Assembly: GCA_022340285.1 (NCBI GenBank)
Contig: JAJDOG010000070.1
Location: 1 to 64,000 of the forward strand
DNA: 64,000 nucleotides
Direction of reading: 5' to 3'
Source: Betaproteobacteria bacterium
GTDB taxonomy: Bacteria > Pseudomonadota > Gammaproteobacteria > Burkholderiales > SG8-39
Both the position numbers and the translations under genes were made by a program. The notes under the pieces are model-generated. The model was given only the letters and a program-made list of their open reading frames with translations. It ran no database searches and had not been told where the DNA came from. Positions 34,318 through 44,038 of the stretch are shown in pieces; positions within the stretch are counted from its first letter, which is position 1, and the number at the start of each line of letters is the position of its first letter.

Positions 34318-36288
34318 TTATCCTTTCATCAGGCGGATCTCGGCCGCCTCGAGCGCGTCGGGCCGCCCGAGGAGCACCAGGACATCGCCAGCCTTGAGGC
34401 GCGTTTCCGGGCCGGGATCCTCGGCCCTGATACCGCGCCGCCGCACCGCGGTCACCTCGACCCCGATGCCGGAAAGTTCGAGCTCTCCCAGCGACCGCTC
34501 CACGCCGAATCCGCCCTCTTCCAGCGTCACCGAGTGCAGCCGCGGCTGCGCCGACTCGTCGAGGTCGGCCGGCTCGTCCGTGGCGCCGCGGTAGAAGCCT
34601 CGCAGAAGGCGGTAACGCTCCGCGCGCATATCGCGCAGTTGCCCGAGCACGCGCCGGACCGGCACGCCGATCATCAGCATCGCGTGCGAAGCGAGCATCA
34701 GGCTCGATTCGAACGTATCCGCGACCACCTCGGCCGCGCCGGCGCCCGACAGCCGATCGAAGTCCGTGTCGTCGCGCGTGCGCACGATCACCGGAAGCGC
34801 AGGGCTGATCTCGTGTGCCCGGGCGAGGGTGCGCAGGGCGGCGGGTGTGTCCGCGAACGAGATCACCAGGACCGAGGCCCGGTTCACCCCTGCCGCGACC
34901 AGCGTCTCCCGGCGGGACGCATCGCCGTAGACGACGGGCTCGCCGGCCGTTGCGGCCTCGCGGACGCGGTCCGGATCGAGATCAAGCGCCACGTAGCTTA
35001 CGCCCGCCCGTTCCAGGAAGCGCCCCATATGCTGACCGGTCCGGCCGTAGCCGCAGACGATCACGTGCTGCTCGCGCGCGAGACCCTGCACAGCCACCTG
35101 GTGCAGCTGCAGGGAGCGTAGCATCCACTCCGAGCGCGACCAGCGCAGAGCGATCCGGTCGCTGTAATGGATCAGGAAGGGTGCGCACAGCATCGAGAGC
35201 AGCATGCCTGCCACGGCCGCCTGATAGAACTCGGCGTCGACGACTCCTTGCGCCGCACCGAGGCTCGCGAGCACCAAGCCGAATTCGCCGGCCTGTGCCA
35301 GCGCGAGCCCGGCGCGCAATGCCGTTCCCGACGGCTCGCCCAGCAGACGCGCAAGCCCGGCGACGATGCTGAACTTGAGCAGCATGGGCAACGCGAAGAG
35401 CGCCGCCACCAGCGCCCAGTTGTCGATCACGACCCGCAGATCGAGCTGCATGCCCATGCTGACGAAGAACAGGCCCAGAAGCACCTCGCGGAACGGCTTG
35501 ATGTCGTCCTCGACCTGATGGCGGTACTCGGTCTCCGAGATCAGCATGCCGGCGAGAAAAGCGCCGAGGGCGAGTGACAGCCCCGCAAGCTCGGTCACGT
35601 ACGCGAGGCCGAGCGTGATGAACAGGACGTTGATGATGAAGAGCTCGTGCGAGCGCCGCCGCGCGACGATGTGAAACCATGCCCGCATGAGACGTTGGCC
35701 GAAGAAGAGCAGCACCGCGAGCACGGCCGCGGCCTTGAGCGCGGCCAGCCCGAGCGCGGCGCCGAGCCCGACGCCCTTCAGGGCAAGGGCGGGAATGACG
35801 ATCAGGAACGGCACCACCGCCAAGTCCTGGAAGAGGAGCACGCCCACCGCCGCGCGCCCGTGAGGCGTCTCGAGCTCGAGCCGATCCGCGAGCATGCGCA
35901 TGACGATCGCGGTGGACGACATGGAAAACGCGGCGGCGATGGCGATCGCCGGCGGCCACTGCGCACCTGCCGTCATGAGGAGCACGAACAGCGCGAGCAG
36001 CGTGATGGCGACCTGCAGACCCCCGAGCCCGAATACCAGTCGACGCATCTGCGTCAGCCGGGGCAGGCTGAACTCGAGCCCGATCGTGAACATCAGGAAC
36101 ACCACGCCGAACTCGGCGAAATTGCGCGCAAGCGGCGCATTGGGCACCCAGGCGAGCGCGTTCGGCCCGATCGCCACGCCCACGATCAGGTAGCCGAGCG
36201 GCGGGGGCAGATTCAGCCGGCGAAAGAGCACCACCACGAACAGGGCGCTCGCCAGCAGAATCAACGCAAGTTCGAGGCCCTTGATCAT
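34318..36288 (-). CDS. CPA2-family cation:proton antiporter (KefB/KefC/YbaL-like)
   Basis: A 656-residue protein with three parts. A 12-13 helix antiporter domain spans about 1-385 (LGYLIVGVAIGPNAL; AFSMSSTAIVMRML; GVLLFQDLAVVPFL). A TrkA-N nucleotide-binding domain spans about 410-525 (IVCGYGRTGQHMGRFL), and a TrkA-C domain about 570-655. It probably exchanges K+ or Na+ for H+ across the inner membrane under control of nucleotide or glutathione ligands. It is divergent from kdsD. Confidence 0.9.
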   Translation of the reverse strand: MIKGLELALILLASALFVVVLFRRLNLPPPLGYLIVGVAIGPNALAWVPNAPLARNFAEFGVVFLMFTIGLEFSLPRLTQMRRLVFGLGGLQVAITLLALFVLLMTAGAQWPPAIAIAAAFSMSSTAIVMRMLADRLELETPHGRAAVGVLLFQDLAVVPFLIVIPALALKGVGLGAALGLAALKAAAVLAVLLFFGQRLMRAWFHIVARRRSHELFIINVLFITLGLAYVTELAGLSLALGAFLAGMLISETEYRHQVEDDIKPFREVLLGLFFVSMGMQLDLRVVIDNWALVAALFALPMLLKFSIVAGLARLLGEPSGTALRAGLALAQAGEFGLVLASLGAAQGVVDAEFYQAAVAGMLLSMLCAPFLIHYSDRIALRWSRSEWMLRSLQLHQVAVQGLAREQHVIVCGYGRTGQHMGRFLERAGVSYVALDLDPDRVREAATAGEPVVYGDASRRETLVAAGVNRASVLVISFADTPAALRTLARAHEISPALPVIVRTRDDTDFDRLSGAGAAEVVADTFESSLMLASHAMLMIGVPVRRVLGQLRDMRAERYRLLRGFYRGATDEPADLDESAQPRLHSVTLEEGGFGVERSLGELELSGIGVEVTAVRRRGIRAEDPGPETRLKAGDVLVLLGRPDALEAAEIRLMKG

Positions 36289-36410
36289 CGCGGCAGATAG
36301 AGTACGCCGACGTCAGTGGAGAGAGCGCATCACCGCGTGCGCGGGGACGGCGCGCACCCCGGATCGGTCGATCTCAACCCCTCTGAAACGGCGGCCAGGC
36401 GCAAACCCTT

Positions 36411-36419
36411 TGCTATACT
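36411..36419 (+). promoter_or_regulatory. Extended -10 promoter immediately before kdsD
   Basis: TGCTATACT combines an extended -10 TGn with TATACT, a one-mismatch -10 box. No -35 is needed for this class and none is obvious. Transcription would begin near 36426, only about two bases before the kdsD ATG. Confidence 0.55.
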
Positions 36420-36427
36420 GTGCCGGG

Positions 36428-37432
36428 ATGATAACCGTGGCCTCTCCCGCGGACCAGGCAAGCGCGGACGCGCGCGCAGTCGAGCTCGCGCGCGAGGTGC
36501 TGCGGATCGAATCGGCCGCCGTTGCCGAGATCGCACAGCGCGTCGGCGCGAGCTTCGGCGAAGCCGTGCGCATCATCATGAATTGTGGCGGGCGCGTCGT
36601 CGTCAGCGGAGTAGGTAAGTCGGGGCACGTTGCGCGAAAGATCGCCTCGACGCTTGCGAGCACCGGCACTCCGGCGTTCTTCGTCCACGCGGCGGAAGCG
36701 AGTCACGGCGACCTCGGCATGATCACGCGCGATGACGTGGTGATCGCGATCTCCTACTCGGGCGAGAGCGACGAGCTCCTGACGATCGTTCCACTCGTCA
36801 AGCGGGGCGGCGCGAAGCTCATAACCATGACCGGAAACGCACGCGCCTCGCTCGCGCGCGATGCCGACGTCGTGCTGGATACGCATGTGTCGAAGGAAGC
36901 CTGCCCGCTCAATCTCGCGCCCACCGCGAGCACTACGGCGACGCTTGCGCTGGGCGATGCGCTCGCGATCGCGCTGCTGGATGCGCGCGGTTTCGATCGC
37001 GACGACTTCGCGCGGGCCCACCCGGGCGGCGCGCTGGGCCGGCGGCTGCTCACGCACGTGCGCGACGTGATGCGCACTGGAACCGACACGCCCTCGGTGC
37101 CCGACACGGCGAGCTTTTCCGAGGCCGTTCTGGAGATGTCGAACAAACGCATGGGAATGACTGCCATACTCGACGCATCCGACCGCGTCATCGGCATCTT
37201 CACGGACGGGGACCTGCGCCGCGCTCTCGAGAAGGTTGCCGACGTGATGAGCGCCCGTATCGCCGATGTCATGACGCACAACCCTCGCACGATCGGGCCC
37301 GATCATCTCGCCGTGGAGGCGGTCGAGCTCATGGAGCATTACAAGGTTCACGGGCTGCTCGTCGTCGCGGATGACGGCAAGCTGGTCGGCGCCCTGAATA
37401 TCCATGATCTGCTTCGCGCCAAGGTGGTCTAG
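36428..37432 (+). CDS. kdsD: KdsD, D-arabinose-5-phosphate isomerase
   Basis: A 334-residue enzyme that converts ribulose-5-phosphate to arabinose-5-phosphate for Kdo synthesis. The SIS domain (about 40-180) shows VSGVGKSGHVARKIASTL, HGDLGM and ISYSGESDEL. Two CBS domains occupy about 205-334 (RMGMTAILD; TDGDLRR; MTHNPRTIG). The ATG at 36428 lies just downstream of an extended -10 box; no ribosome-binding site is visible. It opens the kdsD-kdsC-lptCAB cluster. Confidence 0.93.
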   Translation: MITVASPADQASADARAVELAREVLRIESAAVAEIAQRVGASFGEAVRIIMNCGGRVVVSGVGKSGHVARKIASTLASTGTPAFFVHAAEASHGDLGMITRDDVVIAISYSGESDELLTIVPLVKRGGAKLITMTGNARASLARDADVVLDTHVSKEACPLNLAPTASTTATLALGDALAIALLDARGFDRDDFARAHPGGALGRRLLTHVRDVMRTGTDTPSVPDTASFSEAVLEMSNKRMGMTAILDASDRVIGIFTDGDLRRALEKVADVMSARIADVMTHNPRTIGPDHLAVEAVELMEHYKVHGLLVVADDGKLVGALNIHDLLRAKVV

Positions 37433-37434
37433 AG

Positions 37435-37965
37435 GTGACGCAGCTCTCAGCGGCCGGACGTGCGCGCAACCTGCGCTTGATGGCCTTTGATGTCGACGGC
37501 GTGTTGACCGACGGGACGTTGTTCGTCGCAGCCAGCGGAGAGGAATTCAAGGCATTCAACATCCTGGACGGTCACGGTCTCAGGATGCTGCGCGCGAGCG
37601 GTGTGCAACTCGCGATCCTGTCCGGGCGAGAATCCGCGGCAGTCACGCGGCGGGCGCAGGAGCTCGGCATCGAACACGTTCACCAGGGTCTCGGGGAAAA
37701 GCTGCCCGCTTTCGAGTCGCTTTGCGCCCGCTCCGGCGTCAAGGCGGACCAGTGCGGATTCGTCGGGGACGACTATCCTGATCTCCCGGTGCTGCTCCGG
37801 TGCGGGTTTGCCGCGAGCGTGCCAGGCGCGCCCGAAGCGGTGCGAAGCCGCGTCCACTATGTCACGCGTGCGGCTGGTGGTCGCGGCGCGGTGCGCGAGC
37901 TGTGCGAATTCGTTCTGGACGCACAAGGCAAGCTTGACGCCGCGCTCGGGAGATATCTCGCGTGA
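37435..37965 (+). CDS. kdsC: KdsC, 3-deoxy-D-manno-octulosonate 8-phosphate phosphatase
   Basis: A 176-residue HAD phosphatase without cap domain. The nucleophile is Asp19 and the acid/base Asp21 in AFDVDGVLTDG. ILSGRES is motif II, and GFVGDDYPDLPVL carries the metal-binding acidic residues. It releases Kdo from Kdo-8-phosphate. GTG start at 37435, 2 bp after kdsD; its stop overlaps the lptC GTG by 4 bp. Confidence 0.94.
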   Translation: MTQLSAAGRARNLRLMAFDVDGVLTDGTLFVAASGEEFKAFNILDGHGLRMLRASGVQLAILSGRESAAVTRRAQELGIEHVHQGLGEKLPAFESLCARSGVKADQCGFVGDDYPDLPVLLRCGFAASVPGAPEAVRSRVHYVTRAAGGRGAVRELCEFVLDAQGKLDAALGRYLA

Positions 37966-38546
37966 GACCGCGCACGAGCTCGATCTTCCCCGTCGCTCTC
38001 ATTGCGATGCTTGCGGCACTGACCTTCTGGCTGGAGCGTCTCGTGCAGGGACCGGACGGCCCGCCGGTGCCGCGCGACCCGGGTACGCCCGATTTCGTGA
38101 TCGACAACCTGAAGGGGACGAAGATGAACCCCGACGGTCATGCCGAGTACACCCTGGCGGCCACGCGCATGGTTCATTTTCCGGCCTCGGACACCACCGA
38201 AGTGGAACAGCCGCGGCTCGTTCAGTGGCGCGCCGACGCGCCGCCGGTGCGCGTGAGCGCCGTCCGCGGCACGGTATCCGGAGACGGCAAGGAGCTGCAC
38301 CTTCAGGGAGACGTCGTCATCGTGCGCGACAAGGCGCCGGGGCGCGGCGAGTTACGTGTCGAGACGAACTACCTGGAGGTGATCCCGGACGCGGAGATTG
38401 CACGCACGCCCGAGCATGTCGTCATCACGCAGGACGGTTCGCGACTCGAAGGCGTGGGGATGGTATTCGACAACAAGGCCCGCGAGCTCGAGCTGCGGTC
38501 TCTCGTGAGCGGCACCTACCGGCCGCTCCCTGCGAAAACGCCATGA
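37962..38546 (+). CDS. lptC: LptC, LPS export bitopic membrane protein
   Basis: A 194-residue protein with one N-terminal transmembrane helix (about 10-28, SIFPVALIAMLAALTFWLE) and a periplasmic OstA-like beta domain (DNLKGTKMNPDGHAEYTLAA; LEVIPDAEIARTPEHVVI). LptC receives LPS from LptBFG and passes it to LptA. GTG start; coupled on both sides by 4 bp overlaps. Confidence 0.9.
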   Translation: MRPRTSSIFPVALIAMLAALTFWLERLVQGPDGPPVPRDPGTPDFVIDNLKGTKMNPDGHAEYTLAATRMVHFPASDTTEVEQPRLVQWRADAPPVRVSAVRGTVSGDGKELHLQGDVVIVRDKAPGRGELRVETNYLEVIPDAEIARTPEHVVITQDGSRLEGVGMVFDNKARELELRSLVSGTYRPLPAKTP

Positions 38547-39148
38547 GACTGCGCTCCACCCTCCTGGCATGCGCTTTCCTTACCTGCATCGCGGGTGCGG
38601 CGGGCATCGCTTCCCCCGCAGCCGCGCAGAAACTCAATTCGAACGAGCCGGTGAACATCGAGGCAGACCGGATGAAGGCCGACGATCAGAAGCAGGTTGC
38701 CGAGTTCGAAGGTCGCGTCGTCCTCACGCAGGGTACTTTTCAGCTGCGCGCGGACAAGCTCATCGTGCGCAAGGAAGACGACGGGTTTCAGCACGCCACC
38801 GCCACCGGGCAACCCGCCACCTTCAGGCAGAAGCGCGAGGGAACCGACGAGTGGATCGCAGGCGAAGCGAAACGCATCGAATACGACGGCCGGCTGGAGC
38901 AGGTCGAGCTGTTCGACGGTGCACGGGTGTCGCGCGACAACGACGAGGTACGCGGCAACTACATATCCTATGACACGCGCGCACAGGTGTTCCGCGTGCA
39001 GGGCGGCAAGGAGATCGCCTCCACACCGGGGCGCGACAATCGGGTCCGCGCCGTCATCCAGCCGCGTGGCAAGCCGGCGGACAAGGACAAGTCTGGCGCG
39101 CCGCTTATGCTCGCGCCAACGCCCGGCATCGAGCGGCGCAGCAAATGA
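38543..39148 (+). CDS. lptA: LptA, periplasmic LPS transport protein
   Basis: A 201-residue exported protein: signal peptide [23 protein letters not shown], then the OstA/LptA jellyroll ([53 protein letters not shown]). It forms the bridge for LPS across the periplasm. The C-terminal tail is Lys/Pro-rich. The ATG overlaps the lptC stop (ATGA), and lptB follows 34 bp later. Confidence 0.93.
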   Translation: MRLRSTLLACAFLTCIAGAAGIASPAAAQKLNSNEPVNIEADRMKADDQKQVAEFEGRVVLTQGTFQLRADKLIVRKEDDGFQHATATGQPATFRQKREGTDEWIAGEAKRIEYDGRLEQVELFDGARVSRDNDEVRGNYISYDTRAQVFRVQGGKEIASTPGRDNRVRAVIQPRGKPADKDKSGAPLMLAPTPGIERRSK

Positions 39149-39182
39149 CCGAGCGAGGGCAGCGACCGGCCCGCTTCCCGCA

Positions 39183-39905
39183 ATGAGCCAGCTCAAGGCG
39201 CTCGCGCTGAGCAAGCGATACAAGAAGCGCATCGTCGTGCACGATGTCTCCCTGGAGGTGGCCAGCGGCGAGGTAGTGGGTCTGCTCGGCCCCAATGGAG
39301 CCGGCAAGACGACCTGTTTTTATATGATCGTCGGACTCGTGCCGGCGGACGGCGGCAGGATTGTCGTCGACGAGCGGGACATCACGCATCTGCCCATTCA
39401 CAGACGCGCGCGCCTGGGGCTGTCGTACCTGCCGCAGGAGGCCTCCGTATTCCGCAAGCTGAGCGTCGAGGAGAACGTGCGCGCCGTGCTCGAGCTTCAG
39501 CAGCTGAACGGCACGGACATCGCGCAGCGGCTCGACGGGCTGCTCGAGGAGCTGCACATCGCCCATTTGCGCGACGCCACCGCGCTGTCGCTTTCCGGAG
39601 GTGAACGCCGGCGCGTGGAGATCGCGCGAGCGCTCGCGACGCGCCCGAATTTCATCCTGCTCGACGAGCCCTTTGCCGGAATCGACCCGATCGCGGTGCT
39701 GGACATCCAGCGCATCATCCGGTTCCTGAAGGAACGCTCGATAGGCGTTCTCATTACCGACCACAACGTCCGGGAGACCCTCGGAATTTGCGACAGAGCG
39801 TACATAATTAACGAAGGGGTGGTGCTCGCAGCCGGGAAGCCGGAGGAAATCGTTTATAATGACGCAGTTAGACGTGTTTACCTAGGCGAACATTTTCGTC
39901 TGTGA
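39183..39905 (+). CDS. lptB: LptB, ATPase of the LPS transporter
   Basis: A 240-residue ABC ATPase with Walker [17 protein letters not shown], signature [16 protein letters not shown], Walker [14 protein letters not shown], switch His in [10 protein letters not shown] and the typical LptB end [12 protein letters not shown]. It powers LPS extraction with LptFG, which are not in this window. The placement kdsC-lptC-lptA-lptB-rpoN is the standard proteobacterial order. Confidence 0.95.
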   Translation: MSQLKALALSKRYKKRIVVHDVSLEVASGEVVGLLGPNGAGKTTCFYMIVGLVPADGGRIVVDERDITHLPIHRRARLGLSYLPQEASVFRKLSVEENVRAVLELQQLNGTDIAQRLDGLLEELHIAHLRDATALSLSGGERRRVEIARALATRPNFILLDEPFAGIDPIAVLDIQRIIRFLKERSIGVLITDHNVRETLGICDRAYIINEGVVLAAGKPEEIVYNDAVRRVYLGEHFRL

Positions 39906-40071
39906 CGCATTGTGCGGACAAGGGCTTGCCCCTCCTGCAAACTCCATGCCGCAGACTCCAATTTTCAGGCCATAGCGATACGTAGCGAGAGATCCGTCAA
40001 TCGCCAGCAACGTCCCGAGATCGCGGGTACTGCCCGCATACTCGGCCGCATTTCCGATCCCCGGCTCATTC

Positions 40072-41523
40072 ATGAAACAGACCCTGCAGCTCAAGCTCTC
40101 GCAGCACCTGACGCTGACGCCGCAGCTGCAGCAGTCCATTCGCCTTCTCCAGCTGTCCACCCTTGAGTTGAACCAGGAGCTGGAGCGTTTTCTCGCGGAG
40201 AATCCGCTGCTCGAGCGCGAGGAGAACGAGGAAGAAGGCGAGGCGGTCGCCGCGCCGATCAACGGTTCGCACACTACGTCGTACGAATCGTCCGAGGGCG
40301 GCGACGGTCAGCCCGACGAGGCGCAGAATTTCGACGAGAGCCGGCCGGGGGACGCGGACTGGTTTCTCGAAGGAATGCCGAGCGGGCAATCGGCCCGCGA
40401 CGACTCCGAGGACGGCGAATACCCGCAGCTCGCGGCGGAAACCCCGAGCCTGCGTGAACATCTGCTGGAGCAACTCTCGCTCACGACGCTGCCGGCGCGG
40501 GATCGCAGCCTCGTCGCGGCACTCATCGAAGCACTCGACGAGGCGGGCTATCTCACCCAGCCGCTCGAGGAAATCGTCGGGCTGTTCCCGGCCGAGCTGG
40601 GCGTGGAGCTCGAAGAGCTCACGATCGCGCTCAGGCACCTGCAGAATCTCGATCCGACCGGTGTCGGCGCTCGCAGCCCCGAGGAATGCCTCGAGCTACA
40701 GCTCCTCGCATTGCTGGAAGGCACGCCCGGGAGGGAGCATGCGCTGACCATCGTGCGGGGAAATCTCGGCCTCCTCGCTGCACGAGATTTCGTGCGACTC
40801 CGCAAGATACTGCAGTGTGACGAACCCGCACTTCGAACGGCACACAAGCTGATCCAGTCCCTCAACCCCCGCCCCGGGGCGGCGTTCGGACCACTCGACA
40901 CGCGGTACGTCATCGCCGACGTGATCCTGCGCAAGGTCAAGAACGTGTGGGTCGCGAGCCTGAATCCGGCCGCCATGCCGAAGCTGCGCATCAACCGCAT
41001 CTACGCGGACATCCTGCAGGCGAATCGGGGGGGCGCCGGGAGCCAGCTCGCCGCACAGCTCCAGGAGGCGCGCTGGCTGATCAAGAACGTCCAGCAGCGG
41101 TTCGACACGATACAGCGGGTCGCGCAAGCGATCGTCGATCGGCAGCGCTACTTCTTCGAGCATGGCGAGGTGGCGATGCGGCCGCTGGTGCTCCGCGAGA
41201 TCGCGGATACGCTCGGCCTGCATGAGTCCACCGTTTCGCGTGTCACCACCCAGAAGTTCATGGCGACGCCGCGCGGAATCTTCGAGCTCAAATATTTCTT
41301 CGGCAGCCACGTCGGCACCGATACGGGCGGCGCATGCTCGGCGACGGCCATCCGCGCACTCATCAGGCAGCTGGTCGCGGCCGAAGACGGACGCAAGCCG
41401 CTTTCCGACAGCAAGATCTCCGAGATCCTCGGTCAACAGGGAATCGTCGTCGCGCGGCGCACGATCGCAAAATACCGCGAGTCCCTGCAAATCCCCCCAG
41501 TCAATCTGCGCAAGTCGCTCTGA
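40072..41523 (+). CDS. rpoN: RpoN, RNA polymerase sigma-54 factor
   Basis: A 483-residue sigma-54. The N-terminal activator-interacting region begins MKQTLQLKLSQHLTLTPQLQ and is followed by an acidic region II. A core-binding domain comes next, then a helix-turn-helix (LGLHESTVSRVTTQKFM) and the C-terminal RpoN box ARRTIAKYRE near residues 461-470, which reads the -24 element. It would serve the pilin promoter at 32586. Between lptB and rpoN lie 166 bp with no clear promoter. Confidence 0.96.
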   Translation: MKQTLQLKLSQHLTLTPQLQQSIRLLQLSTLELNQELERFLAENPLLEREENEEEGEAVAAPINGSHTTSYESSEGGDGQPDEAQNFDESRPGDADWFLEGMPSGQSARDDSEDGEYPQLAAETPSLREHLLEQLSLTTLPARDRSLVAALIEALDEAGYLTQPLEEIVGLFPAELGVELEELTIALRHLQNLDPTGVGARSPEECLELQLLALLEGTPGREHALTIVRGNLGLLAARDFVRLRKILQCDEPALRTAHKLIQSLNPRPGAAFGPLDTRYVIADVILRKVKNVWVASLNPAAMPKLRINRIYADILQANRGGAGSQLAAQLQEARWLIKNVQQRFDTIQRVAQAIVDRQRYFFEHGEVAMRPLVLREIADTLGLHESTVSRVTTQKFMATPRGIFELKYFFGSHVGTDTGGACSATAIRALIRQLVAAEDGRKPLSDSKISEILGQQGIVVARRTIAKYRESLQIPPVNLRKSL

Positions 41524-41610
41524 CGACCCGAGCCGGATGCTTCGCCCGCGCAGCCTCCACGGCCCCATCGCAACATCGCCCCGGAACTCGGACGGCCTCT
41601 CGGCAAGGGG

Positions 41611-41616
41611 TATAAT
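41611..41616 (+). promoter_or_regulatory. Consensus -10 box before ptsN
   Basis: A perfect TATAAT in AAGGGGTATAATTCGCC, 89 bp upstream of the ptsN ATG. The -35 region is weak. A separate promoter between rpoN and ptsN fits the 181 bp gap; the leader contains AAGGAG about 14 bp before the start. Confidence 0.5.
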
Positions 41617-41704
41617 TCGCCGCTTTGTGACGTTGCGGTTTCGTTGCGCCGACGCCGCTGCCGAGTTTGCGGAAAACTGCTTTTGCAAGGAGTAGATCCA
41701 GGGC

Positions 41705-42190
41705 ATGAACCTCGTCGCCAAGCTGCTCCCGCCTGCCAACATCGTCCTCGACCTCGAGGTAAGCAGCAAGAAGCGGATGTTCGAGCAGGCCGGGCTGTTG
41801 TTCGAGAACAACCAAGGTATCGCACGCAGTCTCGTCTTTGAAAGCCTGTTCGCGCGGGAACGGTTGGGCTCGACCGGTCTTGGCCAGGGCGTCGCGATCC
41901 CGCATGGCCGCATCAAGGGGCTGCGGGATCCGGTCGGCGCGTTCGTTCGACTCAAGACGCCGGTGGCATTCGACGCGCCCGACGGCAAGCCCGTCACACT
42001 GGTGTTCGTCCTGCTCGTGCCTGAGCAGGCGACCGAGCAGCATCTGCAGATCCTCTCCGAGCTGGCGCAGATGTTCAGCGACCGCGAGCTTCGCGGGCAG
42101 CTCGCCAGTGCCAACGATCCGGGCGCGCTGCATCAGGCCATCATCGCGTGGCAACCTCATGTTGCAGACGACCGTCGCGCGGCTGTATGA
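41705..42190 (+). CDS. ptsN: PtsN, nitrogen PTS EIIA component
   Basis: A 161-residue EIIA-Ntr protein. The phosphorylated His67 lies in QGVAIPHGRIKGL, and VTLVFVLLVPEQATEQHLQIL is family-typical. It receives phosphate from the Npr/EI-Ntr chain and regulates potassium and carbon/nitrogen balance. It follows rpoN without an intervening hpf gene and overlaps the hprK start by 32 bp. Confidence 0.94.
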   Translation: MNLVAKLLPPANIVLDLEVSSKKRMFEQAGLLFENNQGIARSLVFESLFARERLGSTGLGQGVAIPHGRIKGLRDPVGAFVRLKTPVAFDAPDGKPVTLVFVLLVPEQATEQHLQILSELAQMFSDRELRGQLASANDPGALHQAIIAWQPHVADDRRAAV

Positions 42191-43115
42191 AGACAACCGA
42201 GAGCGTCTGTCGCTCACCTGGGTGTGCGGCAAGACCGGCAGCGGCGCGCTTATCCGTCAGGATCCGGGCGAGTCGGCGGCATTCGTCGGCCACCTCAACC
42301 TGATCCATCCCAATCGAATCCAGGTCGTCGGTCCACACGAAGAAGCGCACATCGCCGGACTCGAGGCGGAACGTCTCGGCCGGGTTGTCGAGCGCAGCCT
42401 GACGCCCTCGCCCGCCGCGCTCATCCTGGCCGACGGCGTTCCGGGCCATCCGCGTGTTCTCGAGATCGCTGAAGCGCGGAGCATCGCCGTCCTCGCGAGC
42501 CCGCTGCCCGCGGCATTCCTCATCGACAAGCTGCGCCGCTATCTGGCCAAGACGCTTGCGGAGTCGACCGAGCGGCACGGCGTCTTCATGGACGTTCTCG
42601 GCCTGGGCGTGCTCATCACCGGAGAATCGGGAGTCGGCAAGAGCGAGCTCGGCCTCGAGCTGATCAGCCGCGGCCACGGACTGGTGGCCGACGACGTGGT
42701 GGAGATCCTGCGCATCGGAGCGACCCAGCTCGAGGGTCACTGCCCCCCCATGCTCAAAGATTTTCTCGAGGTGCGTGGACTCGGCATGCTGAACGTCCGG
42801 ACGATCTTCGGCGAGACGGCGGTGCGGCCGAAGATGAACCTGCGACTTCTCGTTCACCTGCTCAAGCCGACGCAATCGACGCCGCAGGTCGAGCGGCTTC
42901 CCCTGCACGAGCTCGCCGAGGAGATCCTCGGAGTGACGGTGCGCAAAGTCGTGATTCCGGTCGCCGCAGGGCGGAATCTGGCGGTCCTGGTCGAAGCGGC
43001 GGTGCGCAACTACATCCTTCAGCTTCGCGGCATCGACAGCACCGGAGAGTTCGTGCAACGCCAGAAGGCGGAGCTCGAAAGGGACACCGAGAGCGAGCCG
43101 CCGGCTGCTGCGTGA
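42159..43115 (+). CDS. hprK: HprK, HPr kinase/phosphorylase
   Basis: A 318-residue bifunctional enzyme that phosphorylates and dephosphorylates HPr on Ser46. The N-terminal domain begins MLQTTVARLYEDN. In the catalytic part His140 (ERHGVFMDVLG) and Walker A GESGVGKS at 155-162 are present, with the signature LEVRGLGMLNVRTIFG near 205-220. The ATG at 42159 lies inside the end of ptsN (32 bp overlap). Confidence 0.95.
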   Translation: MLQTTVARLYEDNRERLSLTWVCGKTGSGALIRQDPGESAAFVGHLNLIHPNRIQVVGPHEEAHIAGLEAERLGRVVERSLTPSPAALILADGVPGHPRVLEIAEARSIAVLASPLPAAFLIDKLRRYLAKTLAESTERHGVFMDVLGLGVLITGESGVGKSELGLELISRGHGLVADDVVEILRIGATQLEGHCPPMLKDFLEVRGLGMLNVRTIFGETAVRPKMNLRLLVHLLKPTQSTPQVERLPLHELAEEILGVTVRKVVIPVAAGRNLAVLVEAAVRNYILQLRGIDSTGEFVQRQKAELERDTESEPPAAA

Positions 43116-43149
43116 TGCGGCTGGCGCCCCGAAGGGCTATCCTCGATTC

Positions 43150-44004
43150 ATGCTGCTCGTCATCGTGAGTGGGTTGTCCGGGTCCGGAAAGAGCGTCGCG
43201 CTGAACGTCCTCGAGGACGCGGCCTATTACTGCGTCGACAATCTCCCGGCGACGCTGCTGGACGAGACCGCGGCCTTCCTGCAGGACGCGGGCTACGAGC
43301 GGATCGCGGTAAGCGTCGACGCCCGCAGCGGGCCTGCACTCGACGAGCTGCCCCGCGCCGTCGAAGCGATGAAGGCCCGTGGCATCGACGTACGCCTGCT
43401 GTTTCTGGACGCCAAGAACGACACGCTGATCAAGCGCTTTTCCGAGACGCGCCGCCGCCATCCGCTGGCCAGCGAAGGCCTCACGCTGGACGAATCGATC
43501 TCGCGCGAGCGCGAACTGCTCGAGCCAATCGGCGAGATCGGCCACCACATCGATACGAGCGAGGCTTCGGCCAATACGTTGCGCCGCTGGGTCAAGGACC
43601 TCGTCGAGATCGACCATTCCAGGATGACGCTGCTCTTCGAATCGTTCGGGTTCAAGCAGGGCATCCCGCTGGATGCGGACATGGTCTTCGACGTGCGCTG
43701 CCTGCCCAACCCGTTTTATGACAAGCGACTACGCCCGCTCACGGGCCTGGACCCTGAGGTGATCGCGTACCTGGACTCGTTGCCTGACGTCGGGCGGATG
43801 GAAACTGACATCGGCGACTACGTCGCCCGCTGGCTGCCGGCCTTTCAGCGCGACAACCGTGCGTATCTCACCGTGGCGGTGGGCTGCACCGGCGGTCAGC
43901 ACCGCTCGGTCTACTTCGCCGAGCGGCTCGCGCAGCGATTTCGTGCCGACGCGCCGGTGCTGGTGCGCCATCGCGAGTTGGCACGGGGGGATGCCACGGC
44001 ATGA
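43150..44004 (+). CDS. rapZ: RapZ, RNase adapter / nucleotide-binding protein
   Basis: A 284-residue protein with Walker A GLSGSGKS at 8-15, YYCVDNLPATLL, and the C-terminal domain motifs DVRCLPNPFYDKRLRPLTG and VGCTGGQHRSVYFAERL. In enterobacteria RapZ binds glucosamine-6-phosphate and guides RNase E to the GlmZ sRNA; whether that role exists here is unknown. Its clustering with ptsN and hprK is standard in betaproteobacteria. Confidence 0.95.
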   Translation: MLLVIVSGLSGSGKSVALNVLEDAAYYCVDNLPATLLDETAAFLQDAGYERIAVSVDARSGPALDELPRAVEAMKARGIDVRLLFLDAKNDTLIKRFSETRRRHPLASEGLTLDESISRERELLEPIGEIGHHIDTSEASANTLRRWVKDLVEIDHSRMTLLFESFGFKQGIPLDADMVFDVRCLPNPFYDKRLRPLTGLDPEVIAYLDSLPDVGRMETDIGDYVARWLPAFQRDNRAYLTVAVGCTGGQHRSVYFAERLAQRFRADAPVLVRHRELARGDATA

Positions 44005-44038
44005 GCATGCGGGTCGCATTGACCGCGTGGAGCCGATA

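Noticed and set aside
39855-39860. TATAAT near the 3' end of lptB as an internal promoter for rpoN
   Set aside because: It encodes conserved residues in frame (VYND) and has no -35 partner, so chance is the simpler explanation.
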